In this document: piece after piece, positions 14,397 to 27,340 of the stretch
Numbering within the stretch: the first letter of the stretch is position 1
How the letters are laid out: every line of letters starts with the position of its first letter
From: Promerops cafer
Taxonomy: Eukaryota > Chordata > Aves > Passeriformes > Nectariniidae
Length of the DNA: 64,000 nucleotides
NCBI GenBank assembly: GCA_013398275.1
Contig: VZSE01010771.1
Coordinates: 312,872 to 376,871, forward strand
Reading direction: 5' to 3'
Translations under genes and position numbers: made by a program
Notes under the pieces: model-generated
Told to the model about the DNA's origin: nothing
Database searches by the model: none
The model's input: the letters and a program-made list of their open reading frames with translations, nothing else

Positions 14397-15080
14397 AGCC
14401 AGTGACAGTGAGAGCAGCCCTGAGGAGAAAGCCTCGGGGGTGTTGGTTGATCAGAAGATCGACGTGACCCAGCGACGGGCACTTGCAGCCTAGAAAGCCA
14501 AACGTGTGCTGGGCAGCGTGGGCAGCAGGGTGAGGGAGGTGATTCTGCCTCTCTGCTCTGCTCTGGTGAAACCACCTGGAGTTCTGCATTCAGCTCTGGG
14601 ACCTCAGCTTAAGAAGGATGTGAACCTATTGAATCGAGTCCAGCGGAGGCCACTAAGATGATCAGAGACTGGAGTACCTCTCCTGTGAAGACAGGCTGAG
14701 AAGGACTGGGATTGTTCAGCCTTGAGGAGACTCTGGGGAGACTTTAGAGCACCTTCCAGCACCTAAAGAGGCTGCAGGAAAAAAGGAGAGGGACTTTTTA
14801 CATGGGCATGTAGTAGCAAGACAAGGAGAAGTGGCTTCAAACTCAAAAAGGGTAGATTTAGATTAGATATTATGAAGAAATTCTTCCCTGTGAGGGTGGT
14901 GAGGCACTGTAACAATGCTGCCCAGGGAAGCTGTGGCTGACAAGCCCTGGAAGTGTTCAAGGCCAGGTGGATGGGGCCCTGAGAAACCTGGTCTAGTGAA
15001 AGATGTCCCTGCCTATCGCAGTGGGGTTTGAAAAGGATGTTGCTTAAGGTCCCTTCCAACCCCTCCTTTCTATGATTCTA
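14397..15080 (+). mobile_element. CR1 LINE, 5'-truncated 3' end with decayed RT frame
   Basis: About 680 bases match the 3' part of avian CR1 retrotransposons. Landmarks in order: the C-terminal part of the ORF2 reverse-transcriptase frame (GVLVDQKID, then KAKRVLGS, REVILPL and NRVQRR), the GGCTGAGAAGGACTGGGATTGTTCAGCC segment, the GAAATTCTTCCCTGTGAGGGTGGTGAGGCACTG segment split by small changes, GGTCCCTTCCAACCCC-like sequence, and a short octamer tail ending in TCTATGATTCTA. The RT frame is dead: a TAG stop lies at 14491-14493 and further stops follow. The 5' end is lost, as is usual for CR1, which truncates on insertion. No target-site duplication is visible, also typical. The divergence suggests an old copy. 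Open frames on the opposite strand here are shadows. Confidence 0.92.
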
Positions 15081-18000
15081 CAGTTTGCCATAAGGAAGGG
15101 ACTTCTATAAATGCAAATTCATTATTTAGTTGCATTGCTCCTACTGGGAGGAAGAAAGAGTTGTGGATGTGGTAACTTAAAGTTAAGACATGATTATTCT
15201 CTCTTTTATCTGCTACATTTATGTCCTTTCCCCTCATATTTTGGTCATTTTTCTGTCTCAGGCTTGAACTTACCCCTTTTTGAGTCAATGAAATCTTGGC
15301 CAATGGCAATCAGGTAAACCTCCACATTATCTTTTACGATAAAACAATAATAAGAACCAGGAAAACACAGAAATTCAAGCTGTATTGCAATTGTGAATGT
15401 TTTGCTAGCTCTGCTCTTTAATGCAAGTTGAAGTTTGTGGGATAGGGAAGGTCATGGAAGTACCTGGCTCCTCCCTTCTCTTCAGTTAACTTCAGTGGGC
15501 TTTGCTAAAGCCCCTAAGGATGCCAGAGGTGTCATTACTTCTGCTTCCTGCATATATTGGGTCTCATCAAAAGTGGAAAATGCAGTGTTAACAGCTGATG
15601 TCCCCTTTTTGTGTACACCTGCGCTGCCTGCGCAGGGGTGAATCCCATTCTGTTGTGTTCTGATAAAACCCGTTTTGAAAGCACAGCTGCTGCAGCACTG
15701 AGCTCCCTGCTCGTCAAGCACTGCTGTCTGAGTCAATAACCTTCTGCTCCTCTGTCTGTACTAGCTGTCTTTGACTTGGATGTTTAGTTTAGGACTTCAA
15801 AGTCCTAAGTAAACCTGGCTGCCCAAGCATATGTCCGTTAAGTGGCTCAGGAAGATTAATTTCTCTCCTGTTTCTGTATGGTGGCTGCTCTGGCACCTTC
15901 AGTGCCTGTAGCAGAGTCCACAGAGCAAGTGGGAGAGGAAGTCTCCTGCAGTGCATTTACACTTTATAAATGAGCAGTGCTTTGTCTGCTCTCCTTCACA
16001 TAAAAAGTGTGTTGATCAAATTTCCTGCCTGTGTGATGGCCAAGCTGACACACTCAGCATCTCAGAGGGTTTGTTAGTTATGCCTTTTCAATATTCATAA
16101 ATATAAGGCTGTTTTTCTGCATGTAGCATGCTGTGTCCATATTGCATAAACTTGTTTTCACCTTTTCCTTACACTCTGGCTGCTTTCTGCACAGCTTCAG
16201 CCCTGCGGGTAGGGAAGTGAGTGTGCCTGGCCAGAGCCTTTCCATCCAGCACCCTTGAACTTGTCTCCTCCTTCCTCTACACGTGCTGGGCTTTGCTATC
16301 CTGCTGGCTCTGTTTGTCCTCAGCTCATGGAGAAGTTACCAGCTGTCTGCTCCTGGTAGCTTTATAGTCCATTACATTCCTACTTTTTGGTACGAGCAAC
16401 TTTGCCTGGAGTTTGGCGTAGACAACTCTCTGTTGGATAGAGTCATAAATACTTCAGTTAGAGCTGCAGGTGTAATGCCTTGGATGTTGAATAATGGGAG
16501 ATTGCAATCAACTCACTTCCAAGAGCCTTATAACTAACACTCATAGGGGAAGGCATTTTTCTTCCAACTGTTTAGAGCATTAAATCCAAAGCTCAGCATT
16601 AGAGACCTAGGAGGGCCCATCAGCAAAGTGTCACATGCATTAAACCCAGAGCAGAAAACCTTTGCACAGCAAGCACCACAGTATTTAAGAAGATGCAGTA
16701 GCTGTGCTCCAGATCACTTACTCAGTATTAAAATTCAGCTCCTCAGCCTTCTTTTTCAGCACCTGACATATTTCAGCTGCCTTTATTTTCTGTTCTCTTT
16801 CTATTTAGAGCAAATCAGGTTTATTTTTTAAGTGCTAGCTTATGAGTCACTGTTAATGGGAAGGTGGAGCAGGGCCAATAATGCATTTGATTGAGAAGAT
16901 CTGTTCTGCTGGTGGTTTTTGTGAGGAAATGAAAACCACAAACCGCAATAAATTTACTTATTAAATAAGCATTAAAATTTTTGCTGTAAAATAGGATTCT
17001 TCATTATTTTTTCCCAAGTCAGTGAAGTCTTGTATTTCTAGAAATAAGAAAGTGACTCATTACATTTAGCAAAGGGTTTCTAACTGTTACACTAAAACAA
17101 AAGGAGCACGTGGTCTACCAACACAGGTCAATTTCACTGATTTAAGAGGCATCACCACAGATATGCACAGAACTTCCCTTATCCGTTGTAAGGGCTGTGG
17201 GGTTTTCAATAGCTCTGTAGAACCAGAACAATGAAAAGCACTTAAGTCTTTTAGTGTTTCTGGCAGTACTAAAAATGGAAAACATCGGAAATCAGGGAAG
17301 AGGTAGGTGTCCAAGAAAAGACACCATTCTGCTATGCAGAATTATGCCTTGCTGACATCTTTCATAGGAAATTATTTCATCAAAATGAAATAAGAAGAGG
17401 TATTGCTGTCGCTCTGTCATGGACCAGTAGAGCTTTTTTTAAAGCACATGCACAATATATGGAAAGCTTCATTGCAAGTGCTGCTCCTAAGCACATTTCC
17501 TGTAGGGTATAAGGGCAACCAGAGCCCTCTTCTTCATTACTAATTCCTCTAGGTATTTCTTGCTGCTAAATGGTGGACACAAACTGCAGCATAGCCTGTA
17601 GCCTGAAGGCTGTGAAAATCCAGCCTTGCCATCCTGTAACAGATCTTTTGTGCACTGCATAGGCACAAGTCACATAAATCTCTTTTAAAAATATGTTAGT
17701 GCTACTGGTTTTAAGGCATGCTTATTTCCATTCAACGTAGTTTTGGTACTGCTGTGCTCATGTTTAATATAAAATAAACCCCACTTTTTAAGATATTGTC
17801 AGCTATTTCTTACTCTTAGAGGTCGATAAACTTCCAGATTAACTGAGTTGAGCTGTAATCTTGGTGTGTTTTATTCCTGATATCATCCCTGTGTGCCCTG
17901 CTGGTGTGTATTTACAATAACCATTTTATCAAGATCAAGCATATTAAGCACAGACAACCCCATAGTTTGAAAAAGGAGGCACTTTTCATACTGATGTGTC

Positions 18001-21000
18001 AGGTCTCTGTATGTGTAATGGGCACCTGTCCCTTGTCACTCTCACCATTGGTGTGTCCAAGGTCCTATTTGGTTTTCCTGTATTCAGTAGTAAATGACCT
18101 ATTTACTGTGAACAGATTTAAAACATTGGCTGTAATTACTTTACCCTGTCCTGTAGATAAAGTCATTGTGTCCTAATCTAAACACTTCCAACTCTCTCTG
18201 TGTATTCCCTACTTGACACTTTATCCACCTACATAACATTGCCTCAAAATGCCTCTCTTTGATCATCTGATCAGCAAAGGGGCTGACACTGCTTTCATTC
18301 ATCTCCACAAAACCAGTGTTTTCATTGCACGGGCTGGTGGCTTGTGCTGTACCAGTCTAGGGAAGGCTGAAGTAGCAGGATCCTGGTAACATCACTCTGA
18401 ATGAAATTTAAAATGTACATGAATCTAGAAACATTAAAATGTCTTTGCTTTCCATGCTATGTAGTTCTAAGTACAGCTGGAAAAGGTTATTTTCCTCTTT
18501 TTCTCAGTATAAATGTAAGCTAATGACAAATTTGTAACAGATTCTTAACCTGTGACAAAAACCCTGTGGTGTATTGATGAATAAATTGATTTAATTTCCC
18601 CAAAGGGAACCATAGGCTTAACATTATCTGCTGGGGCAGCACTGCAGCAGAAGGTGATGCTGTGTAGTAGTATATTTAGAATGAAATATTTTAGCATACT
18701 GTCTTATTGCTTACTATCTTGAATAATGGTTCCAACACCATGACCCTGGATCAAGGTAATCTGCAGAAACCATGAGAGGTCTGCCAGCATTCCCCAGCCT
18801 GCTCTGCACTGGGGCACAGCAGATCTGATGAGCCTCTGCCTGGTGCCCTGTGGTGCAGTGCAGAGACAGAGTCTCTCACCCTCTGTGCTTGCTCCTGGCA
18901 TGAACAGGATTTGCACCAGGCCTTGCTGCTGGAGTGGTGGCCCAGCTGGAGGAGGATGTTGGAAAGCCACTGACACCGACAGTGCGGCTGCACCGATTCA
19001 CGGGACCAGGTCCAGGGGATGCTTTATTAAGTCCCTTCATTTGTCTGTCCTGTGAATTGCTATCATTCTTCCCATGGAGAAAAGACACATCATTGAACTT
19101 GGCAGAGGGTGAAAACCTTACTCATACGTGCTTGCTTTGGCTCTGATAGCCAGCACGTGGGAAGGGTCAAAGTCCTGCAGTAAAGGCTCAGTGGGCTGAG
19201 CTGATAGAAGGCAAAGATGTACGTCCTGCTTTTTCCTGAACAGGGAGCCTGTAATATAATTTGCAAGTAAAATTGTGCAAAGTCCCTCCCACAAACCATT
19301 TTCCAAGATAGCAACTGGGATATCTGTAGCTTGAAGGGGTGCCTGTGATGCAGGTTTCTGGAACTGGTGGGATAGCCGAGCTTTGAGGAGAGATACTGTG
19401 CTAGAAGTGAACAGAGGAAGCAATGTTCTGCTTTGCACTCCAGCCAGCAATAATCTCTTTTCCTGCTGAATGCTGCATTTTTCCATTATAAAAACATTAA
19501 TCTGTAGGGTATTGGGACATGGTCAGATCCTGCCAAGAACAAATTGTTAAGTAGTTGCTGCGCTCATTCCCTCTTAAAGCTGTAACTGTTGGTTTTCATT
19601 TTGCAAAATAAGTATCATGGGGCAAAAATGTATTGGCTGTGACATTATAACTATTTCCAAGGAAGATTAATTCTAAACTGAGAGTCTTGGAAACAAATCA
19701 TTCTTAGAAGGCTCTGTTTATTTAGCAGCTGTTGTTTATATATGAAACAAAGGCTATTTGGTTACAATTGTATGATATACCCTTAGGTTTCAAAACAAGG
19801 CTGACTTTAAAGTCTCTATTTTCGGTTGACTTTAGGTCATGGTACAATACATGAGTTTCAGACTGACAAGGAACTGATCATTCCTTCACAGACTCTCACC
19901 CTTTGAAGGATCAGACGCAAACTGCACCATCCAGAGGCACCACAGCAGCAATTTCTCTCTTAAATTTTGTCCTTTGCTTTCTTTGGAGACTCCCAAGTAC
20001 ATTCAGCACTTCAAATTCTCATCTCTGTGACCCTGTGGCTATCCAACCCCCCCTAAAATACATGAAAGAAAGAAAGGTTCAAATAGGGATGTGCACAAGC
20101 TGACCATCTCACTTAAAGGCACTTTCTGGAATTGCCAAAGAAAGTGCAAGGGTTTCTCTCAAGCGTATTTCCAGAAGGTGCCTGTTTGTTCCGTGGGGCA
20201 GACCTAAAGCCCATCACATGTACAAGCCCATTCACTCAAACCAATTGTCTACTGGATCTATTACAGCATAATAGCTTTCAATAAAAAATTATAGCAATAA
20301 TGAATATGCTGAGATAATGAACTGTGCAATAAAGGGGAGAATCTGGAAATGAGCAGTTTGCCCCAGCCTGAGGGTTAGTACAAGCTGGCACAATTCCTGC
20401 CAAGATCAGTAAGAGTTATAGTCTTCTACAGCAAGATCACTTTGTCCTTGGACTTTATTGACAGTTATGTTTTGTTGCAACCTAAAAGTGGAAATGCTGT
20501 CAAATACTACACCAGCTCATCAGACAGCTTGTTTTTTCTCCCATATAGTTAGCTATTGAAGCTGTTGCCAGTCATGGTTATGGAAGCTGTGTCATACTGC
20601 TCCTATTCCCAAGTTATCACAATTTGGGAATGTTTATCTGTCTTCTTGTAATGACAAATATTGCTATTGTGCTGATGATAAATTCTGCAGACATTTCAAT
20701 AGTATTGTTGCTGTAATTTATAAGCATTTGTAAGGCTGAGACAGCACAAGGGATCATAGAAAACCTAATTTTTAGGGCCTGTGTCTGCAAAAAGAGGAGG
20801 GTTGTGGCCTCTCCAAGACAGGAGTGCTTTGAGCCCTTTCATATTTAGCTGGATGAACTTTCCAGTAATTCTGGAATAGTGTATTGAGAAAATTCTGGAT
20901 TTAGTGACAAATGACTTAATAAATCCTTTCTTTAGCCTTTTAGTTGATTTCCACCAGAGAGAGATATTTAATTTAATATGTCATTGACTACTCTCAGGTA

Positions 21001-21761
21001 TGAGGCTACCTCCACAAATCTTTTTCTACTGTCACCTCTTGGCTGGTTATTAAATTAGTGCTGTCTACAAATTTATTTGGTCATAAATTTTTTGGTAATT
21101 ATTGAGAAGTTCCTTTCACCCTGTGTGTCAGATTGTTGTTTGGAAGTAAAATGGAAATTAATTATTTGTTTTAATGGTAATTTGAAAGTGCTTGGGAATA
21201 AGTGGAATATAAGAAAAATTACTATGTTAAATATCTGAATTTTGCTTTTAGTATAAGTGTCAAAGAAAATAACGTCTCTGGACTAGACATCAAACTTTTT
21301 ATTTATAAATCAGATTCCTAAGAACTGTTATGTTTGGTTCAAAATAACCTGATGAGAAATATTATATATAATCAACTTAATTAATTGCTACAGCTGTCCT
21401 CTTTCTTCTGAAATTGGAAATGAATAAGAGCCTAAATGCCCTCAAAATATGTTTGGCTCCAGAAACCTTGAGTTTCCAATGTTTACAAGCAACGAGCAGC
21501 ATTGCCATGGGGATGTTTTCTTTGGCCCAGCAAACAGGGATGGTATTTCAGGTTTTCTTTCTCTAGAAACACTGTCAGTGCCATCGGACACTGAGCACAC
21601 TGAGGGTCTGTAGCTTGGCTCACCATGTCTTTGCATTGGGAACTGGGAGTCTGGTGTGAACAGAAAGATTTTGAAGTTGGAGACAGTATGGACTCTTCTG
21701 TGTGGAGTTCACAGCAGCACGTGATGCTGAGATGGAGCTCACCTACTCCACTGCAGAGCAG
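15081..21761. other. Non-coding stretch, no gene seen
   Basis: About 6.7 kb without a recognisable repeat or gene. The most protein-like open frame is on the minus strand at 19118-19486 (122 codons); it has no motif I recognise and is within chance length. The GC-richer patch at about 18780-19030 is open in several overlapping frames on both strands, so no single frame stands out. Confidence 0.55.
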
Positions 21762-21840
21762 ATCATAGAATATCCTGAGATGCAAGGGATCCACAAGGGT
21801 CATCGAGTCCAACTCAAGATGCTTCTCTGCAGGATCTGCT
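21762..21840 (-). mobile_element. CR1 3'-end fragment, minus strand
   Basis: The plus strand reads TCATAGAATATCCTGAGATG, then AGGGATCCACAAGGGTCATC and GAGTCCAACTC. This is the reverse complement of a CR1 3' end (octamer tail, then the TTCCAACTC-like and GGACTCGATGA landmarks). Only about 60-80 bases are recognisable; the inner boundary is uncertain. Confidence 0.7.
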
Positions 21841-22108
21841 GCCTTCACACTCCACTTGTGTTTCTTTCCTGAGGAAGCTATCAACTCCCAACAACCAGCC
21901 ATCTTCTAATATAACTACAAGTCATTCAGCTTTCATTATTTTTATGATTTTATGTCTCATTTTTAGTGCTGCTTGTCAAGAATCATTTACATGATGGCAT
22001 CAAGGAAAGAATGAGGGAGCATTAAGTAACTCATGAGCAGCAAACAAGTATCACAAGCACGGCAAAGCATTAACCCAGCTGCTGTATATTGATTTTAAAA
22101 CAAGGTAC

Positions 22109-22310
22109 TGTCCTGGTTCCAGCCAGGACAGGATTAATTTTTGCAGTAGCCAGGAGGGGTCATGGCTAGAACCTGGAGGTTATCCTATACCACGTCCTCA
22201 TTTCTGGGGCTGGGGGTAAGGTGGTCTCTTCTTGCTGAGTAAAGGTGGCTGAGGAAGCCCTTGGGTAACACCAGTTCTAAGCATCACTCGCCTCCCTCTT
22301 GTAAGCTTGG
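22109..22310 (+). mobile_element. Decayed endogenous-retrovirus LTR fragment
   Basis: The segment starts TGTCCTGGTTCCAGCCAGGA and continues with GGATTAATTTTTGCAGTAGC, an AGGAGGGG(T)CATGGC block, a TTATCCTATACCACGTCCTCAT block, and ends near a CATCACTCGCCTCCCTCTTG stretch. These blocks follow, in order, those of a widespread avian LTR whose full form begins TGTCCTGGTTTCAGCTGGGA and carries a CATACCATATGACGTCAT element. The TATA and poly(A) regions are lost or unrecognisable. No gag, pol or env sequence flanks it, so it is a broken solo LTR. The family assignment is from memory; the retroviral class is not certain. Confidence 0.6.
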
Positions 22311-22468
22311 AACTTGAGAGGTGGAGATCACAGAGATGATTTGCAGTGTGCGATTTTTTGTTTATTTGGACCTGCTGTTCAATCTTAAATTTGCATTTTT
22401 GTCAGACAGAACATTCCTATTGAAATATGTATCTATTTCTTGGTCTGAAAACCTGAGCTGATTTCAAC

Positions 22469-22484
22469 TTTTTTTTTTTTTTTT
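22469..22484. repeat. Poly(T) run, 16 T
   Basis: Uninterrupted 16-base T run about 160 bases after the LTR fragment. It is a simple homopolymer with no visible retroposon body on either side. Confidence 0.9.
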
Positions 22485-23139
22485 GCTATTCCATGATGTT
22501 TGAAGGGTTGTGTGCAAAGAGGGTTAAGTTGGCCTTGGTTTAGAGGAGAATTATGTCAGTCACAGAGTGGGATCAGGTTTTAAAGTATGCACAGATGCAT
22601 GTCTTTGCTGATAGGATCTGTCAGACCATATGAATGAACATAAATAAACCTGTTCCTGCTTGTTAGACATGGCAGTGGAGGATAAGACCTGGAGCTTAAT
22701 GAAGAGAAAGCACAAGCTTCTCCTGTCAGCCTATGTGGAGATGGAAGCAGATAACCTGGAGGTTTAGCTGCACTTTCAGTTAATCCATATGAAGTTCAGC
22801 TCAGTTTCACATAGAGGTTGGCTACAGATTCTGTGCACTCTCCTTACCCAATTCATTATCACAGTATGACAGTTCCTGCAGTCAGGATATTGCCGTTTAC
22901 TTGCAACCAGGTTAATTTTTAGCCTGATCATTCTGGTCATACAGACAAATTCACAGTTCCCTGTTCATGGTTTGTTTATTCTTCTCCTCAACCACATTTA
23001 AAGCAAACAACCAAACCAATCAAAATAATAAAAAAAAAGAAATATTAAATATTAACCATTCAAACTTTGGATGTAGTTGGATAACCCTAAATAGCCTAAA
23101 GTTCTTGGCCAGTGTATGACTTTGATTTGAATTTCATCT
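22485..23139. other. Non-coding stretch between old insertions
   Basis: No gene or recognisable repeat. It contains A-rich low-complexity sequence at about 22998-23052. Confidence 0.6.
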
Positions 23140-23274
23140 CAATGCCAGGCTGGATGGGGCTCCAAGCAACCTGGTCTAGTGGAAGGAGTCCCTGACCATG
23201 GCAGGGGGATTGAAACTAAGCTACATTTAAGCTCCTTTCCAACCCAAACCATTCTGAGATTCTACGATTCTATG
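23140..23274 (+). mobile_element. CR1 3' tail, about 135 bases
   Basis: Reads CCAGGCTGGATGGGGCTCCA, an AGCAACCTGGTCTAGTGGAAGG-like block, a CATGGCAGGGGG block, TCCTTTCCAACCCAAACCAT and an octamer tail GATTCTACGATTCTATG. This is the standard terminal segment of avian CR1, plus strand, severely 5'-truncated. No coding part remains. Confidence 0.9.
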
Positions 23275-26200
23275 TCCTGAAAACCTGGAGGATTTGCACA
23301 TGGAACACTCCAGTACAGCTCAATACAGATGTGCCATCAAGCCAAATCAGTCAGTAATTCTCAGCATTTATCACTTGATGATGTCTGTCACCACTAACAC
23401 TTTGTTCTGTTTTTGTTCTGATCTCTGGTAGCCATTTATGCTACTGTAAAATGTTACATTTGTGGCTCATCAGGTTAGTTAGGACAGACCAGGCTAAAGG
23501 CTGAGGGAGGTGTTGACTGGCAGGATAAAACCTCTCAGGTCTCAGTTCCAGGTGACACTGTGCTCTCTGCTGGAGTTCCATTGCCAGTGGGCCCTGCCAA
23601 ACTGCACAGTGGCAAGTAGGGTCAGATTCTGGGTGAAGCTGAAGCATCCCTTTAACTTGATGTGAAAGGCACTACCCTTCAAATTTTTTTATTTTTTTTT
23701 TTTTAATTCTCCAAGAGGCTCAGAATATGACCAAAAGGCCAGATTTGTCTTAGAACTTAAATCCATTAATCTTGCATTTCTTACCACCATGTTTTTCTAC
23801 CTTTTTAAAGTTAGGGGTTTCCCAGTGGAGATGCTGAGGTGTAAAATGCTTCTTAGATGAGTGAGCAGGAGGGCTCAATCTGCATGTGTATTTTGTATTT
23901 GGGGCCACAGCTCTGATGTGCTTTCTTGTGCCTTTGGGACTGAGACACTACCTGCAAGAGCTGTTAGATGAAATCCTCAGACTTTGGTAAACAAACAAAT
24001 ACTTCTGATGCTTGCATCCTTCAAACTCATTTCACCACACTCAATTTTCTCTGAAGTCCATGTCCTCAGGCAATACTGCTCAATGTCACCATCCTGCTGC
24101 ACAGGCCTAAATGCATGTCTGACATTGAAACTCATTGTTTTATTCTGATCCTCCCACTTTAATCTACAAAATTCTTATTATAGTGGCATATTTAGCTAAG
24201 AAAGAAATAAAGCCTCTTCCATGGATGTCACTACTTGAGCACAGTACTGAAATCTGCTTAAGAGAAGTACTAAGTGATCTGGACCATAAAACTGGTATCT
24301 TCTATCTCATTGTTTTTCGCTTTTCTGCTCTACTCTTTTCCTGATGAGCTGGTGATAGAATAAATTTGTCAGAGGTTTATGAGACTATTGTTCTTTTACC
24401 ATGGGAGTTAAAAAAGGAATACTCTCAGGTACCAAAACCACTCTTCTCTCCAGAAGTTTCATCTTGACTAGGATTGTTCTATTGGAAAAATTCAGGAAAA
24501 CATTCACCACAGATGTTGCACACTGGTTTAAACAGCAGTATTTTTAATTATGAAACTTAGAATTATTTTCAAAAAATCTTTCCTCCATGTCTCTCTTTTG
24601 CTAGACCTTAGAAGGCTGTGATTCCACCCAGCTTCACTGGAGGGGAAGGTGGCAAGAGTTGTGAATTCATCTCCCTTTCCTCTGTAGGATATTAATTTCT
24701 TTTTTATCTTTTCTTTAAGACTTCCACAGCTCGTAATGACTCCTGTTCAGCACAAAAATCCATGTGAGAGAATAGGAAAACAGACAGACATCACTTTTAC
24801 TGCTGGCCATTTGCATCATTATTTTGTGTCTGCATCATTATTTTGTGTAGTTATTTGGGAGAAACGGGGCCAAACCAAATTAATCCCAAGGCCCCTTGAC
24901 TGAAGAATGTCCTGAATTTCAGTGTTTCCAGGGATGAATTCTACACCATACAACAAATGTGCAGCCCTGAGCTGGTGTCCATGGCTCATGCAGGGTGTCC
25001 TGCTTTGGCTGTGATCAGCAGAACAGCTCCCAGCACCCAGTGTAATCCATTCATCTCTTTTGTTTCATCCCATCCTGTTCACCTCTTAAAATTCTTTGCT
25101 ACCCTGAACTTTACCTCCTGCTTCCATGTCTCTCCTTTTAAGCCAGCTGTGAGTTTCTCAGCTGATTGAACTCTCGCTGGGAGATAACTGCACATTGTTT
25201 CCGTGATCAGCAAGGTCTCTCATAGACCAGCTTGTCTTACCAGAAAAAAATCTGCAGAATATTCACAGTAGATTTAGCTCAAGCCACAGACTGGGCTTGA
25301 GGATAAAAAACATAATGAGAAGAGAGAACTTTTCTCTGTCTGTTGTCCCTGGACTGTAAGTGATGCCAGCCAGCTCTGCTGAATGAAAGCATGGCTTCAG
25401 AGCTTCCAGCAGTGATGAGCATTTCTGCCTTTACAAATGCAACCATGAAATTCTTCACATACAGAGTCAAATGTATCTGTCCTCTCTCAGCCTGAGTCGG
25501 CTTTGTCAGCTGGCATCCTCTTGTGCAGGTCTGAGGAAGCAGAGTGTTTTTCTGTATCTGAACTGATAATTTTCTGTAGCTATTTTTAGAGACCTGAGGG
25601 TGGACTTTTGTTTTTTTCCATTTCTTTCGCAAATGAAATTTCAGAGTGCCTCACTGAGTTTTGACTGCTTGTTTTATTCCTTATGTCTCTTCAGTTATCA
25701 TTACTCCAGGGTGATTCACACTGCTTTCTAAATGCATATGTTTGGATGCCTATTGTGGGGAGCTTAGCAACTGCATCACGCTGAAAGCCCAGGCTGGCTG
25801 AGGCACGGCTGATGCTTAACCTTTACTTCTCTTTACAGGAAAAAGGTCACTGCTGTGAGCTCATGGCTGAGCAATGTCCTGAATTGTTTGATTATCCTGC
25901 TTTATACCTCTGCCTTCTTCCTCCCACAGTCTTCTTTCCTGGCCACGGTGACTTTTTCATACTCTGTTACCTGTTATCCTTCAAATGAGATTTTGCAGCA
26001 CTGACAGTCATAGACTGAGACACCACAGGTGCGTCAACAGAACTCTTATTCTTGGACACTAGTTCTTCATTTTAATTTTGTAACAAGAAGTCACAGGCCA
26101 GACTTTCCTCTGTCACACCTCAAATAACTCCTTTTTTTTTTACTGAACTTTCAGTGAATAAACTTAATGGACAGTCTTCAAAACTCAGGACTTAAATCCC

Positions 26201-27019
26201 AAGCCTTGCCTACAAGTCACTTTGACAGAGTCTTGGCCTAGATTCAATTCATTCTAGTAGACTTCAGTCATATCCTTTATTCATAATGTTAATTTCTGGT
26301 TTTCTTCTTAAATCTGCAGGCTAAAATAATTTCAGATAGAATTTTGTATTTCTGGTGACTGACTGATGATTTCTAGAAAATTAAAAAAAAATAAAAAGGA
26401 AAGAAAGGGAGAATTTAGCTTTTTAAAACTATGTCTACCATCAGTGTATGCTTTTCAGCCAGTTCAAAAGTAAATAGCAATACAGAACAGAAAACTGCTT
26501 GTTAGATTTTAAGCACAAGCAAAAGCATAGACTGACAAACTGCAAAAAAGTTTCTTGTTTTTGGGAAAAAAATGTTCTTTTAGAGAATAAATTTCTACCC
26601 CAGTTTATATAGCGATAGAATAACAGCTGTGCAATGGAGCAAATGGAGAAGGTAGCTCTGTTAAATGAGTAGCAATGGAAACAGAGGCCCCTTGAGTTGC
26701 ATGGGAAACATGAATAAGTGCTTCAAGGAAATCTTCACACACTGTGTGCTTAGAAACTGAATTTACAGCATGTATTCTTCAAGCAATTATATTCAGATGT
26801 TTTCTATAGCAGAGCCTGGAGACTTTCAGGACAGCATGCTCTCAAAGCCATCAAGGTGCTGGTGCTGGACCCACCCTTGGTGGCTGCTTGGCTGATGCCA
26901 GGGCTCCCATCTTCTCTCATGCACACTACATGGAAAGCTGCTGTATTTTGTTCATCTTTCCATCTTTATCTTTCTTTATCTAACCACCTTTACCATCTAC
27001 TTTAGATTATTTTACCGTG
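23275..27019. other. Non-coding stretch, no gene seen
   Basis: No recognisable gene. It includes a T-rich low-complexity stretch at about 23684-23705 and the 19-base tandem duplication listed separately. Open frames reach 117 codons (25279-25632 minus) without motifs. Confidence 0.55.
24812..24849. repeat. 19-base direct tandem duplication, two copies
   Basis: The unit TGCATCATTATTTTGTGTC is followed at once by TGCATCATTATTTTGTGT, then A. The copies are identical over 18 bases, so this is a recent local duplication. Confidence 0.9.
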
Positions 27020-27340
27020 TTGTAATATCAGTGTGGTTAGGTTTACCCTCTTTGCCCATTAGCAGCTAGGTGGGGCATGAAACAATCAACAGTAATAACA
27101 AGCCCACCCTGCATGGACTTCAAGCTGGGATTGCTGCAGGTCAGGCTCTACCAGCCTGCATGGAGCAGTCTCAGTCCTTCAACCACTTGTGAGAACCTGA
27201 ATCCCAAAACCAAAAGCCTTCCTTTGCTTTCCTAGCCCGTTAGTGTATAAATTCAAGGCTCCTCATCTGCAAGCCCGAAGGTCAGCACTGAGTCTGGGAG
27301 ATTTGTTTCTCTTAATCAGTTCCTCAAAGCACCCACCTCA
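27020..27340 (+). repeat. LTR-like segment (unproven)
   Basis: The segment opens with TG, is denser in short GC-rich blocks than its flanks, and has a TATA-box-like GTATAAATTC at about 27246-27255. About 60 bases after that box lies sequence resembling an LTR R region, but no AATAAA was found at the usual distance and no inverted terminal TG...CA pair or target duplication could be fixed. No internal retroviral sequence flanks it. It may be an old LTR of an unrecognised family or ordinary single-copy DNA. Confidence 0.25.

Noticed and set aside
19118..19486. 122-codon open frame, minus strand, with a protein-like mix of residues
   Set aside because: No motif recognised. Overlapping open frames nearby suggest a stop-poor composition.
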